DNA of 64,000 nucleotides from Cocos nucifera (GCA_006176705.1 QRFJ01000761.1:124001-188000); one strand, 5' to 3'. Positions 1 through 12,960 are shown, counted from the first letter of the stretch. A program made the numbers and translations. The notes: generated by a model from the letters alone, not told the origin.

Positions 1-1274
1 ATGACATATCTTATTACCATACAGAACTAAATCTAACTGGGTCAGACAAACAAGGATTTGAATCTGGTGATCTTCAATTAAACTAATCCAGTTTAATTGA
101 TTTGAATGAGATTCAATTAGGTTCAAAGAAATCGTGCTAGCACTCGATTAAACCTAACGTTCTTCTTTTACTATCATAAATAGTTGTCCTGACTGAGCTA
201 AAGGAGTTTGTGCTCGATCAGAGGTCTTCACTTGGTCTGACTGGATCCTGTCCAGATCAAAAAAGTGTTGTCTTATTTTATAAGACAATACCTACCATTT
301 TTGGTCACCTACCATTTCTCATCCTTTGACTTTGGTCAAAAGTTGACCTTTGACTAGTCAAATGTTGACCATTGATACTTTGACTTCTGTCCGCATGTCA
401 TGCACCAATTGAAGAGCTGGTGGGGGCTTGTCCCCCTATCAGAACCTGGCAAGGAGGAGGGCACACACCAAGGGTGGCGTGCGCCCAAGCATGAGGCACC
501 CAGGAGTCCCTGTTGGATAGGGACTCCATCTCCTTTTTGGATTTCAATTAGACTCCTCCTAAGAACCAACTTTGACTAGTCTTAGGCGCCATCTAAAGAG
601 GAATCCAAGGGACTCTATTTCTATCAATCAGATTTAGATCTGATTTCACAAAGAATTGTGATTGGTTGGGATGAAGAGGAGTTGGATCATGCATAGTCTA
701 TAAATAAGATCCTGCGCCCAACTCAAGGAGTATCTAAAAATTCCTATGCCCTAAGGCTACCTCTCTCCTCCTCCTCCATGCTAAGTTCATCTTCTCCCTC
801 TCCTCTCCATGCCCAAAGTAGTTTGGGATCTAAGTTGGTGTAATCTAGGTGAGAGAAAGGTGACAGAGAGCTAGAAGGCTGCGCTGCTGCAAAGAACAAC
901 TGCTGATCTTCGAAAGGTATTTTGAAGATCCTCCAAATCAGATTCAGATCTAATTTTTGGAGATGTGATAGAGAAGAAGAGGATCTCCAGATCTAGCTCG
1001 AGTGGATATCGGTAGAGGCCAGGCACTTACGTAGCTAGATCCAGAACCTTCCACTGCTTACAGGATCATCAATGGGTAATAGGGTTACCCTACATCAAGA
1101 TAAATTAAATCTAATTTAATTTATCTATATTTTATTTTAATTATTAGAACAATAAAAATTAGATCTAAAACATCCTAGATTTGATTCAAATCAAAGAAAA
1201 AAAATTTTGAAATATATCTCCTGATCCGATCAGATCTGAATGAACATGATCTGGAAAATTAGGATTTTCCTTCA
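1..1274 (+). mobile_element. Copia family A LTR, 3' part (plus strand)
   Basis: The stretch aligns by eye over its whole length with the last ~1.28 kb of the LTR at 29435-31715, including the ends of both (GGATTTTCCTTCA). The window opens about 1 kb into the LTR, so the 5' part lies outside. It ends in CA at 1273-1274 and runs straight into minus-strand copia C coding sequence, so the A element was inserted into C. Whether it is a solo LTR or the 3' LTR of a full element cannot be decided here; the missing left flank would show it. Confidence 0.9.
697..708 (+). promoter_or_regulatory. LTR TATA box (copia A, left fragment)
   Basis: TCTATAAATAAG lies about 570 bases before the LTR end, at the same place as TCTATAAATAAG in the LTR at 31133. 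This is the expected Pol II TATA box at the U3/R boundary. Activity is inferred only. Confidence 0.6.
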
Positions 1275-2348
1275 ATAGATTCAATATTTCTAATGATCTT
1301 AGGCATATAATAATAATTTGTTAGCTCTAAGATCTTTTTAGAAGAAAACTTTAATATATTTGTCCCTACAGCTTTTGCTTGGATGGACTCTCCTCCAGCG
1401 TCGTAGAGCTCGAAGTCATCTTTATTCAAACTCCTAATTTTCTATAGCCCTTGCAATGATTTGTAGATATGAAAACTACAGCTGGTATCCAATACCCAAG
1501 AGTTTGAAATGAAAGAATTTAATGATAAAATTATATGTATCTCATACATATCTTTGGTGCAATATTTGCACCATTCTTCATAGTTGCTAAATAAGCCTTG
1601 CAATTCCTCTTCCAATGACCTGGTTTACCATAGAGAAAATAGGTCATCTATCAGGAGACTTTTTTCCCCTTCTTCTTCTTATTTATTCCACCTCTAGGGT
1701 TCATCCTCCTCTTAGAACCCTTTTTTCCTGACTTCTTCTTGGATATCCCATCTAAAAGAAGAAGAGGAGCCTTATCCTTCTTGATATGGCTCTCTGTTGT
1801 TTTAAGCATATTTAATAGCTCAGGCAAGAAAGTATTCAGTTTGTTCAGGTGATAGTTCATGACAAACTGAGAAAATGATTTCAAAAGTGATTACAGGATT
1901 AGATCCTGACTCAACTCTCCATCCATGATAAAACCTAATTGACTTAATCGAGTGATTAGGTCAATTACCATTAGAACATGGTTTTGCATGGATAAATCCT
2001 CTGCCATCCTGGCATGGAATAACTGCTTAGATATCCTACTCTACTCTTTATAAAGTTCTTTTAGATTGAGCAATATGGATTAAGTATCCATGCCATCATG
2101 TTGTCTCTATAACTCGTTACTCATGGAGGCAAGTATGATGCATTTGACATTAAGAGAATCATTTTGCCATATCTTATATATGGACTTTTAGCATCTTTTC
2201 CTAATGACTCAAGATCATGGGCATCAAGAATATAGGAAAATTTTTTTTGACTGTGTACTATTTTTAGGTTTCTCAGCCAATCCACATAGTTAGGATCGAT
2301 CAACTTATTTGAATCCAAAATTGAATGTAGTGAAAGTGAAGAAGCCAT
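1275..2348 (-). pseudogene. Copia C gag and protease start (broken, truncated)
   Basis: Read on the minus strand from the ATG at 2346-2348, the product begins MASSLSLHSILDSNKL and continues with NYVDWLRNLKIV, the N-terminal signature of Ty1/copia gag (UBN2 type). Later pieces show MNYHLNKLNTFLPELLNML (about 1885-1800), a lysine-rich stretch, a zinc-knuckle remnant GKPGHWKRNCKAYLATMKN (about 1640-1575; its first cysteines are lost) and the protease box SWVLDTSCSFH (about 1510-1470). Several frameshifts and stops interrupt it, including a jump near 2120. It is cut at 1275 by the A LTR, in the codons for the conserved IRNI motif between protease and integrase. The rest of pol is outside the window. 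Confidence 0.85.
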
Positions 2349-3651
2349 TTATTCTATATAATAAAGAACATTACATAAGCAAATAACTCAAGATGATAAA
2401 CATAATTAAATTATAACTTTAATTTAATTATGTCTTCTACTATTTTATCGAATATCATAACCCTCAAATATGATAATCGAGAAAATCTAATTATTTTTCT
2501 TATTAAAATTGAGATCCTAATTTCTTATAAAAAAATCTTATGGTTGCATAATAAACATTTTTATAAGTTCAAAGGTAGGAAACTCTTTTCAATTACATCT
2601 CATGCAATTCTCAATATATTCTTGACCTCTAAAACATTAATAGCCCTGTGTTAGCATGACAAACTATAATGTTTTAGTTATGTAAGACTCTTCATTTCTA
2701 TACAGTCATAATGAAATATAACTGTCCTTGTGGTTACACAATAAAGTAGTATATCCAAAATATCGTAAGCATCATTATACACTAGATCAATATTACATCA
2801 ATTTCATAATCGATCTTGTGGTTGCACAACAAACCTTATATGGTTTATGACATAATAATAAACTATCATGAAGGAAGGCCTTTAATATAGTGAATCAAAA
2901 GAATCCGTCCATTGAGCTAGCTTGATCCACAGTCGAGCTGGCTCGATAGCGTCTGATCTGAGCATCGCTTTCTATCTGCTTGAGAGAGTTGGCTCAAATC
3001 TATCTCGAGCCGGCTTAATCTCATCCTACGTCAACTCGGCTACGTATACAAATTGGCTCAATTGCGTATCGGATCAAAATTTCGACAGCACTGCCTAAGC
3101 ACCCAATCTAGAATTAAATCAATCAAATTGATCAGAAAAGTGGGAGAGAGGTGGGGGTCCCCCCGTTGCTTTTCTTAGACACCAATGAATTGGCCAGGTC
3201 AGAGAATAGAATCAATTAAAAATCATATTCTCTTTACCAATCATGAACTACTTTTCTAGACACCGATTGATCAATTTTACATCCAGATTGGTTCTGCTAT
3301 CGATTGATTGCACTACAACTTAATATAATTTTTATAGAGGACTTTAAATAGTCTCTTTGTATATTCTATTTTAAAATCATACTGAACACAAGAATAAATA
3401 TCAATCATGATATATAACAAAAATAATAGCATGTATAATCATTCTAGGACAACCATCATCACATAGTGAATATTTGTCACTATACTAGGGCAACCTTACA
3501 GAATGATATACATCATAATCTAGATATGAATAATTAAACATGATCCCATCATATTAAAAACATGCTAAAATTTCAAATATGATCACATCATATTGATAAT
3601 TTTGCCATTAAAGCATAAACATAATAACATATGATTTAGTGTAATAAGGTT
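2349..3651 (-). other. Copia C 5' leader
   Basis: About 1.3 kb lies between the gag ATG and the primer-binding site of minus-strand copia C. It is AT-rich, with stops in all frames and no recognisable gene. A more GC-rich piece around 2890-3080 repeats the words GGCTCGA and GAGCTGGCTCGA. Long untranslated leaders are also seen in the A and B copies of this window. Confidence 0.6.
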
Positions 3652-3664
3652 TGCTTTGATACCA
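3652..3664 (-). promoter_or_regulatory. Primer-binding site of copia C
   Basis: The minus strand reads TGGTATCAAAGCA, one base from the TGGTATCAGAGC that plant copia elements use to prime reverse transcription from initiator tRNA-Met. It lies four bases inside the LTR edge. Confidence 0.75.
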
Positions 3665-3668
3665 CTAT

Positions 3669-6065
3669 TGGGTTTGCTATGCAGAGCGAAAGCATGGATT
3701 TCAAAAAATAATAATAAAATTATAAAATCAAACCCAAATCTTAGGACCATCTGATTAGAATTTAAATCGTATAAAATATATTTATAACATATAAAAGGAT
3801 ATTGGAACATATCACAGATCGCAAAATCCTAATTTGACTCTGATCGCCAGCAGTAGTCCATCAGGGGTTCCATCAGGTGCCCAAGTGTTCATCCTCTAAC
3901 GTTGATCCACACGAGGACTTGATCAAGACACCAATATCTTTTTTTATTTTAATTAAAATTTTTATAATAAGAACTTTAATTATTTGGACAGAACCTTTTC
4001 TAGCCTTTGCTATCACCCTCCTAGCCTTTCCTTGCCTTCCTTTCTTGCTTCTTGTCTCCTTAATTTTTATTTCTAATATTTTTGTCTTATTGAAAGACTT
4101 CTTGTCCTTAAATCAGGATCTTATCTGGATAAAAGAAAAGGAATAAAGAAAATTGGACAAGCAACCCTTTTGTAAGAAAGAAAGTAGGAATTCTAAATTC
4201 TTGGACTCTCAGTGCGCATCCCTATTTATAATGTATGTAGGGATGCTTCCATAATTTCTCATGCCCTTTTCTTAGGCATATCTCATGCCCATCCAACCTT
4301 CTCATGCCCCACTAGAAAAATACATCATGCGGAAGCACGAGAATTAGTTTTAAGAGTTGCTTCAAGCAGAAGGACTCTTCAAAAAATAATTCTTCATGGT
4401 TTCACAAATGTTACGTAGTTTTTCTTTCTCTTTGATGCCACCAATAAAGGGTTTTGATCTTATGAGAATACCATCCAATGGCTCTCATCTCATGCACCAA
4501 TTTCAGATGGGACGTGGAAGAAAAGTCAATCAACTTTGACTTGGTCCAAGAGGCACCAGGATATGGGGGAGCGACTAGGAGTCTTATTCCATTTAAATTT
4601 CTTTTAAACACCAAATTGTTTAATCTATAGAAGGACTCTTGGATGCCTTCATTCAGATCTGAGACTACGTAACATAAGTTACATAAAATAAAAATGGATA
4701 AGAAAACAAAGATGGGCCGGCAACCAAAATAATGCACCAAGAGTCCATGGCGCATAAAACACCTCCCCATGCGCAAGATAGAGACTCTCTAGGGCATGGG
4801 ATTCTAGTATGTGAGGCCCAAACCTAGGTCAACCAATCAAGGGTTAACCCAATTAAGGACCAAATTAGATTTGACCCAAATTGGATCTAATTAGCCTAAA
4901 TTAAAACTCGATTTGAATCTTGGTGCTAGGGTTTGCAACATGTGCTAGCATGTTCATCTTGCAAACATGATCTAATCTAATTAGACCCTTGATCAATTCT
5001 CTTTGTGTGTGACCCATTGGGTTCCACATCTAGCCAGTAGTGGATTTGAATGTGATTTGACCTAATCTAGTTAGAATTCAGCCAAACCAATTTAAGTCAA
5101 AACAAGCTAACCCAATTCAACCTATTAGAACACTTTCTAATTAATGATCAAATTAATTTTTTTTAATTCGATCGAACTCACAAGATAAGATTGATGTCTA
5201 GCAACGTATCATGTCTACCTAAAAGATATAAAATTTTAATAAAAATATCAAAAATATCCTTCAGTGAAAAGTTACCGTGCAATAAGATCCTTCGATCATC
5301 CTGCATCCCGAATATGACTCTAGATATAAAAATATGTCAAACCCAATATCATATTCAACTTTCTCTCAATCTTATGATGATGATTTGATTAATAAAATTT
5401 TAGAAATCATTTCTAATTTTCATCATGCTTTGATCAAAGACTTTCTGAATCATCAATTGATTGAAGCAGGTAGGATGGGATATCCTCTTACCAGGACTGA
5501 TTGATTCCATGATGACCTACTCACAATCTTTATATATAATCCACCATATCCAGAACACCTCGTACATGACTAAGTCATGAATTAGTATGAACTAAAATAT
5601 GGATTCATACATATAAGATTCTATGATAGTCTCAGGTCAAAGAATTACATGGAGAACTTCCACTATGAGAACCATCTATTGACATGTAGATAAGACTCCA
5701 TTAGATGTTCTCAAGTTAGATCAATTTAGTGAATTCATTCTCTAATAAGCACATAAATTCTTGTATTAGTATCATACACAAGTGATAGTGAGATCAATCA
5801 TCCTTTCATCAAGCATACATAAGATGTGCTAGTCTTTTCAAAAATATTGATCCCTAACTTAATGTTCCATCGACCAGAAATATTTTAGATTAGAGTTTTG
5901 AGATTTTAGATCTCACAAGTATGATCTCATCATAATCCTAAAATCATAGCCCAAATTTATGGGTTTCATCATAATCTTAAATAAATAATTAAGATGCAGC
6001 ATATGATGAAATAAAATATTTTTATTTATTTAAAAATATCTTTACATGAGTTTGGAAGATAAAAG
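3669..6065 (-). mobile_element. Copia C 5' LTR (minus strand; outer end approximate)
   Basis: The inner edge is set by the primer-binding site at 3652-3664. The minus-strand TATA at 4222-4231 leaves a ~560-base R/U5, the same arrangement as the A LTRs. The outer edge is placed near 6065, where the sequence changes to a different LTR type; no second copy is present to fix it. Small open frames inside have no coding signature. Confidence 0.6.
4222..4231 (-). promoter_or_regulatory. LTR TATA box (copia C)
   Basis: The minus strand reads TTATAAATAG followed by GGGATGCGCACTG, a normal LTR TATA context. A second TATA-like string at 5528-5540 is further upstream and is less likely to be the core promoter. 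Confidence 0.5.
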
Positions 6066-6074
6066 AATAGCTCA

Positions 6075-7020
6075 TCAAAATACAAATTTTGATTGACTTG
6101 AGGGCATATTCCTTTCATTTCCAATGGCTATTTTTTATCTCCAACAGCTATTTCAGAGCTTCCAATGGCTAGAACTCACTATCCAACCATCTCTAAGGAT
6201 ATTTAAAGGTGGAGAATCAATTTCAAAGCAATATTAAGTGGGATTAAGAAAGAAATTATTTTTAAATTTAAGTAAGCTTCATTACACATCAAAAGAAGAG
6301 AGAAAAGAGAAGAACCAAATAGTGAAATCAGAGGACTTTCAGGAGATATCTTCTCCAACATCTAGCACAACCTCTCAAGCATCATTTGAAGAGAAGAGAA
6401 GCATCAAAAGAGCAATCCTTCAGCTTTTTCTTCAAGATTTAAAGACTTTAAACTCTATTTTTATTTTGAGCTAAAACTTTTATTCTTGTATTTTTATTTT
6501 CTTTAAAAATTTATTTAAGAGAAAGAAACTTGGAGATTAGGCTTGTCCAAGTTCGAAATTAGATCTTGTAGATTTTGGTTGGTAAGCCTAAAAAGATAAC
6601 TAGATTGTTAGTGAATCCGAAAAACTAATGGTGTAAGGTTTTGATTGGTGCTCCTAAAAAAATCAATTAGGTTTGTTTGTGAGATTGAAAAAATAAATAT
6701 ACTGTAATCAAGGATAGATTATAGTGGAATTTCTAAGAAGATCTTGGAGAGTGGACGTAAGAGTGGGTTGCTCCGAACCACTATAAACATCTTTATCTTT
6801 ATGGTGTGATTGCTTGGTTTACTTTCTTGCTTTACTTATTTATTTTATATACTTGCATTATCTCATTGCTTTTAATTCTGCTGCTACACATTACATATTC
6901 ATCATAAATATTCTAGTTAGTTTAATTTAGAGCACATACTTATTTAGAGATTTTAAATTTAACTAAAAATTTTATAAGAACCCAATTCACCCCCCCTTCT
7001 TGGGTTGCTACCTCTAGAAA
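6075..7020 (+). mobile_element. SIRE/Maximus-like copia LTR fragment
   Basis: The stretch has hallmarks of SIRE-lineage LTRs: the stem GAGGGCATATTCC near the start, CCAATGGCT repeated, GAACCACTATAAA at 6775-6787, and the tail CCCAATTCACCCCCCC followed by TTGGGTTGC at about 6981-7010. No SIRE coding sequence is attached, so it is a truncated or solo LTR. It abuts the truncated 5' LTR of copia B1 at about 7024, and neither shows a clean terminus there. The small frame at 6238-6474 is LTR sequence, not a gene. Confidence 0.7.
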
Positions 7021-7024
7021 ATAC

Positions 7025-7927
7025 CTGATTTTCTCTAAAATTTTTATAAAAAATGAAAGATTTTAATGTATTAAACACTAGGTGGTCCATGCCCAAAAAG
7101 AAGGAGGGGGCGCCCAAGAGTTGGCGCTCCAAGTCTAGCCCAATTTGGAGGCCTCTTGACTAAGTATTTGACCTAGACAATGACTCCTCCATATCTCTCA
7201 ATATAAAAGGGTTTTTAATCTACTTTTTTTTTTAGATTATAGATCTAAGAGAGAGGTCTTTGGGCGTGGAGAGGCTGGGCATAGAGAGGTTTAGGCCAGG
7301 GGATTGTAAAGGCACCAATCAAGGTGCTTTGGTGAGACAAAAAAGAAAAGAAGAAGAGGGTCTTCTTCTAGGATTTTCTTCCATCTATTCCTCCATTCTT
7401 TTTTTATGATTTTGAGAGGTGTCTCACGTCCAAAATCATCTTTCTCATCTTTTAAAAATTGGAGAGTCTAAGTTTTAAAGAAAGAAAAATCTAGATCAAC
7501 TGTCGAAGAAGGATCAGCGTAGTTCTAGCAAACTATGCTGATTTTTGGATATCGAACTTCTAATGAGCGATCGAGGGCTTGTGTGGATAACCTGTAGGGA
7601 CTGAATGTATGTGCAGCTTGAAATGATAACCTCAGATCCTGATCAATGAGTTAGAGAACTCGACTTGCAAAGATATGGATGATACAATCATCTTTCTCCT
7701 ATCTAGATTTAATCTAGCATAGAATAATTTTTATATTGATATGATCAACATGATTTATTCTTATATTTTAATTTCTAATTTAATATCATACTTTAATCAT
7801 GTAATAGGATTCTAGATCTAGGATTTTTTATATTTAATTATAAATTAATATGATTAATTCATATTTTCACTGCATAGATTTAAAAAAAATTAAAATCTAA
7901 CCCTTAAACCCTAGATTAGTTTCTTCA
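7025..7927 (+). mobile_element. Copia B1 5' LTR, truncated
   Basis: It matches the last ~0.9 kb of the LTR at 51462-53956 (matching part about 53060-53956), including the pair GGTCCATGCCCAAAAAG and the end TTCTTCA. The first ~1.6 kb of the LTR is missing, and sequence to the left is SIRE-like LTR. The LTR ends at 7927, two bases before the primer-binding site. Confidence 0.85.
7201..7209 (+). promoter_or_regulatory. LTR TATA box (copia B1 5' LTR)
   Basis: ATATAAAAG follows CATATCTCTCA, and the same context recurs in the 3' LTR at 53221-53240. About 720 bases of R/U5 follow. Confidence 0.55.
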
Positions 7928-7929
7928 AT

Positions 7930-7942
7930 TGGTATCAGGGCC
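7930..7942 (+). promoter_or_regulatory. Primer-binding site of copia B1
   Basis: TGGTATCAGGGCC begins two bases after the LTR end. It is the initiator tRNA-Met type with one base changed from TGGTATCAGAGCC as seen at 24191. Confidence 0.85.
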
Positions 7943-9676
7943 AAGTTATTTTTACATGATTTTATGCATATTTAGATTGATAATTTAGATCTAATCTAAA
8001 TTATAATTTAATATTTAAATATAAATTTAAAAATTATTTTAGATTGCATGAACTGCTATAAGATTATCCTACTGTAAGGTTTATCCCTTATAGTGAAAAG
8101 GTTATCTTAGTACATGCAAATCTAAAACCATGATCATAAAATTTTAGATTAGATCTAAGAGATTTTATGATTTGATTAAAAATATTTTAATCTAATTAAA
8201 AATACTTTAATCAAATTTTTTATTAGCATAAATGTGTTAGATTCGATCTAAATTGATTTATGATTGATTGAATTGAAACTATTTCAATTACATGAGCATT
8301 TTAGATTATATCTAAAAGTAGTCTCATGGTTTGTTTAATTGCATATTGATTATGAATCAAAAATATAACTAATTGGTAGAACCATATTATAAAAATATTT
8401 TATAAATATAAAAATTATTTTCAAAATGCCGAACCCCAAAACTTAATTAAGAATTAGGTATGATGAATTAGGCTCTAGAATTATGAATTAAAGATCCTGA
8501 GTCATTGCTCATAATATTAGGTTATTGGGTTAGATGAATTAGGTCCATTAATTGGATTAGACCTAAGGTTAGTTAAAGAATAGACTAAATTAGAGTAATT
8601 GGTCAAATCTAATCAAATATTCAATTAGATTAGGCCAAGAACTCTTTAGACACTATTACAATAGTTGTAGTTGGTCAAGTCCATACCTTTAACGAGGACC
8701 AAATGGACTTGATTCATGGCTACACGGTCGAATCCAAAATTGCTAGGTTGATCTAATTAAAACTAATGAACTAGATGGTGTCTAAGATAAGTTTGGCAAT
8801 CTAGATCAGTGATTTTTAATTGGAAGCTACTTGAACTGATTTTGATCTTTAACAAGTTAATGGCATATCCCTTCCACTGATCTCACTTACCTGGCTATCC
8901 TAATGAATTAGATTTTGATTAGATTACTTGATGATTTGGGCTCATCCATGTCAATTAGGTAAATCAGTGTGATTGATTTAGGTGCTTCTAACGCCAGTTT
9001 TAATTCGGTCCTTTATAATCTGACTTGATGAAGTTAGTGAGATGATCAAAATTGATTGGTTCTCATTTTTCTTTCTTAAAATTAATTAATTAATTTTTTT
9101 TAAAATTATTAGATCCTTAAAAATAAAATAGTTATGGTGATAACTAGATCATACATTCCATTAAGTGGATGATAGTGGATCCATTAGTTGGATAATCATT
9201 GGAGGCCCAAAGGCCTGGTGCTTATCGGGTAATGAAATTATCATTCATAATATGATTTCTTGGCTGTATCTCTCTAAATGATAGTTAGATTGATCAACCA
9301 AAGTTGGGCTTAATCATTCATCAGTTAGATGGACCAAGTATGATCATGTTAATGGTTGGACCTAATTGAACCTTTTCAGTAGAGGCCAAAGCATACTGAT
9401 TAGAGACCGGGGCAAAATTAAATTACTAAAAATTATTTTAAAAAATAATTGGTTATGAACCAATCCTTAGATATACATGGGTTGACCAACCAAAGTTGGA
9501 TTGTGTGCAGTCTAAGTGGATTCTAATACCCACTAAAAAATTAGGATAATTTCTCAAATTAGAGATAGAGGCTACCAATTCGGATAAAATAGTGGGAGAA
9601 ATTTTTGATTAAAGTCCAAATCTTTAGGTTTAATGAATCAATTAGTAATTATGTTTGAATTTTTCTTTGTGTAGAT
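7943..9676 (+). other. Copia B1 leader
   Basis: The 1.7-kb AT-rich leader between the primer-binding site and gag has no coding signature. Its last 340 bases (from 9338) are found again at 53957-54294 in copy B2. Confidence 0.7.
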
Positions 9677-10495
9677 ATGACCACTTTTCTTTCGCTCGGA
9701 TTATTGTTAGACAATGATAAGCTAGTGGGACCCAACTTCGATAACTGATACCATAAGTTGAAGATTGTCCTAGAACATGAATGAATTTTGTACGTGCTGA
9801 TAGATCTAGCACCTGAGGAGCCAGCACACGATGCACATGGAATAGTTAGAAATACTTATCAAAAGTGGCTCAATAATCGAACCACGGTGCGTTGTATCAT
9901 GCTGGCAACCATGAGCAATGAATTAAGTCGTAGATTTGAGTTTGCTCATCCAGATGACATGCTTCAAGTGTTGAAGGAGTCTTTTGGAATAACCGATGAT
10001 GTTGAAAGGCACAAGACTAGTTATGTCATCTTCAATGCCAGGATGAGAGATAGAGCATCAGTCATTGATCATGTATTATACATGATCGAGCTGATGCAGT
10101 GTTTGAGCAAGCTCAAATTTTTCTTGCATGAGCAGCTAGAAAAAGATGTGATTTTAAACTCGATGCCCAAATCTTATCTTCCATTCCTTACTCATTATAG
10201 AATGACAAAGCCTGAAGTAAACTACTATGGATTACTACGGTTACTTCAGAACTTTGAGAAGGATCACCAGCTCCATAAGAAGTTGGTGAACTTAGTGGGA
10301 GGATCTTCTTCTGGTTCTCAATCCTTTAAGAAAGAAAAGAAGAACAAGAAGAAGAAGAGTAAGAAGGTGTATGTTCAGGCTGGGACATCTATGGAGGGCT
10401 AGACCAAAAAAGTAAAGCATGATAAGAGTCAAGCTCAGTACTTCTTCTGCAAGAAGCAGGACCATTGAAAGAGGAACTATCATTAATACATTGCC
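9677..10495 (+). pseudogene. Copia B1 gag (interrupted)
   Basis: The retroviral-type capsid/nucleocapsid precursor starts MTTFLSLGLLLDNDKLVGPNF at the ATG at 9677. The start is chosen because the same N-terminus is found in B2 at 54295. In-frame stops occur near 9743 and 9782. An open stretch of 204 codons (9788-10402) then carries the copia gag core (NTYQKWLNNR, VRCIMLATMSNEL, MLQVLKESFG, FLTHYRMTKPEVNY). A basic KKEKKNKKKKSKK tail precedes a decayed zinc knuckle at about 10437-10478 (FFCKKQDH, then a stop where Trp is expected). Capsid assembly on element RNA is the family role. Confidence 0.9.
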
Positions 10496-12210
10496 CCCTA
10501 GACCTAAACATGTCAAGAAAGAAGTTAGTTATTGCTGGATAATTTATTATATGATAACTTCTTGCAATTTCTCTATTTATGATATTACTGACTAGATATT
10601 GGATACTGGTAGCCCCTACCATATTTGCAATTCATTGTAGGGGTTGTAGGTCAATAGAAGATTCGAGCAAGATGAGAGATTTCTGAACGTTAGAGATTGA
10701 AGACCAGTTCCAGTTCTAGCATTAGAAATCTTGAAACTAGTATTTGGGTCTCACATCATTGCTCTTAGTGATTGTCACTTTTGTCCTAATTTCTTTTTGA
10801 ATATCATTTCTGTAATCCTTTTGGCCAAAGATAATTATGAAATTTCAATAAAGAAAGAGTTTTGTAATATCATTGTGAATGGTGTTACTATATTCTCTAG
10901 ACACTTGAATAATGGTGTATATATATATGTTATCACAACCTGTTAATGTATTCTATTCCACTAGCAAGCATCCTAGATTAGATAGTATGTCTGATATATA
11001 CTTATGGCACTATAGGCTAGGTCACATAAATAAGAATAGGATAAATAGGTTGACTCAAGAGAAAATTCTCGAAGTTAGTGATTATAAATCACTTCCAACC
11101 TATAAGTCTTGTCTACTTGAAAAAATGACCAAGTCACCTTTTACTGAAAAAGATGAGAGAGCCACTGAGCTCTTAGGTCTAGTACATACTGATGTATGTG
11201 GACCTATGAGTACTAGTTCCAGAGATAGATATTTCTACTTCATCACTTTCATAGATGATTTATCCAAATATGGATATGTCTATCCGATGAAACATAAGTT
11301 GAATTTATTTAAAATATTTAAACGATTCTGAAGTGAAGTAGAAAAATAAACTGAGAAGAGTATTAAAACTCTTTGGTCTGATCGAGGAGGAAAATATCTT
11401 TCTAGTGAGTTTCTCACATATCTAGGAGAAAATGAGATTCTCTTCTAATGGACTCCTCTAGAAACACCATAGCCTAATGGTGTGTTGGAAAGAAGGAATC
11501 GGATTCTATTAGACATGGTCCAAACCATGATGGGTTTTACCAATTTGCCGATATCCTTCTGGGGATATGCACTCAAATTGACTTGTTATCTTTTAAATTA
11601 GGTTCCAAGTAAATCTGTGATTAAAACTCCATATGAGATATGGATAGGGTGTAAGCTAGCACTTTCACACCTCAGAGTCTGGGGGTGCTCGACTTATGTG
11701 AAACAATTAATCTCTGATAAAATTGAACCAAGGTCTGACAAGTGCACATTCATAGGGTATCCAAAAGAATCGAAAGAGTATATTTTCTACCATGCTGATG
11801 AACAAAAAATGTTCGTCAACCTTAAGGCAATCTTTTTGGAAAAGAAGTTTCTTGGTGAAGAAACTGTTGCCTCTAATAAGGTTAAACTTGACGAAGTTCA
11901 ATAGGTAGAAACACCAACATTTATAGCTAAACCAAATTTGGATTTGATTAGATCAAATTTGAAGCCCAATATACTTGCACCATTAAGATGATCCGATAGA
12001 GTACCCGTCAACTGGATAGATACTATGATTTCTTAATTCGAAATAGTTATCCCAACGAACTCGATGAGAATGATGAGAATTCGATCATGTATATGGATAC
12101 AATGCAGAGATCTGATTTTGAGAAATAGCTTAAGACCATGAAATCCGAAATGGAGTCCATGAAGGTCAATGATGTATGGACATTGGTTGACCCATCCGAA
12201 AGGGTTAAAC
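10496..12210 (+). pseudogene. Copia B1 pol, first part: protease, integrase, start of RT
   Basis: The protease remnant has the DTGSPYHICN box near 10600. The GAG-pre-integrase domain DIYLWHYRLGHINKNRI with C..C lies at about 10990-11130. The integrase core has VHTDVCGPM (first Asp, about 11188), FIDDLSKYGYVYPMK (second Asp, about 11250-11290), then ERRNRILLDMVQTMM around 11490-11530, which carries the Glu region. The C-terminal part has TPYEIWIGCKLALSHLRVWGC (11620-11690). The RT begins near 12130 (VNDVWTLVDP) and stops dead at 12213, where the CACTA element is inserted. Stops at about 11331, 11347, 11446 and 11470 and frame changes make it non-functional. It continues at 50002. Confidence 0.9.
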
Positions 12211-12213
12211 CCA

Positions 12214-12960
12214 CACTATAATAAAACCTATTTTTTGTGATGCAATATTTTCATCACAAATAATCACTTTCCATCGCTAATAATTATTAGTGATGAAATT
12301 TTTGTTGCTAATTTTTTATGATAAAAAATAGGATCATAGATAATAATTAGCGACGAAAAAAGAGTTTTCATCGCTAATAAATTTTTTTTATGATGAATTA
12401 TTTTCATCAAAAAATTTTTATTCATTAAATTATTTGTGATGAAAAGCAAATTTTTTTATAATAAATAAATGTTTTTTTGATAAATAATTTTCATCATAAA
12501 GAAAAATATTATTTGCGATAAAAAATTTTCATCAAAAATAAAATTATTTATGATAAATTTTTCATCACAAATAAATATTATTTATGATGGAAACTTTCCA
12601 TCATAAATAAAAATTTATTTATGATGGAAACTTTTCATCACAAATAAAAATTTATTTTTAATGCAAAATTTCTATAATAAATAATAAATTTATTTATGAT
12701 GGAAGATTTTCATCATAAATAATAAATTTATTTACGATGAAAGATTTTCATCATAAATAATTATGTTGTAAATTAATTTTTTAAAATAATTATAAATAAA
12801 TATATTTTATATTTTTAATATTTATATTTATAATTTATAAAATTAAAATAAAAATTCATAAATAAATTTTATCATTTCATCCATAATAAATTTCATCATT
12901 TCATTATATAAAAAGATATTTTATTATAGAAAATATTTTTTGATAAATAAATACAAAAGA
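12214..12960 (-). repeat. CACTA left subterminal repeats
   Basis: Beyond the terminal repeat, the words TTTATGATGGAAA and TTTCATCATAAAT alternate about every 30-60 bases from 12240 to 12770, each pair forming a small palindrome. The same words fill 40530-41068 and 48986-49998. In En/Spm elements such subterminal motifs bind the TNPA-type protein; that role is inferred here from position. The last ~180 bases are plain AT-rich sequence. Confidence 0.75.

Noticed and set aside
4411..4776. 121-codon minus-strand frame with a hydrophobic stretch
   Set aside because: It lies in the copia C LTR, has no homology signature, and LTRs here contain many such chance frames.
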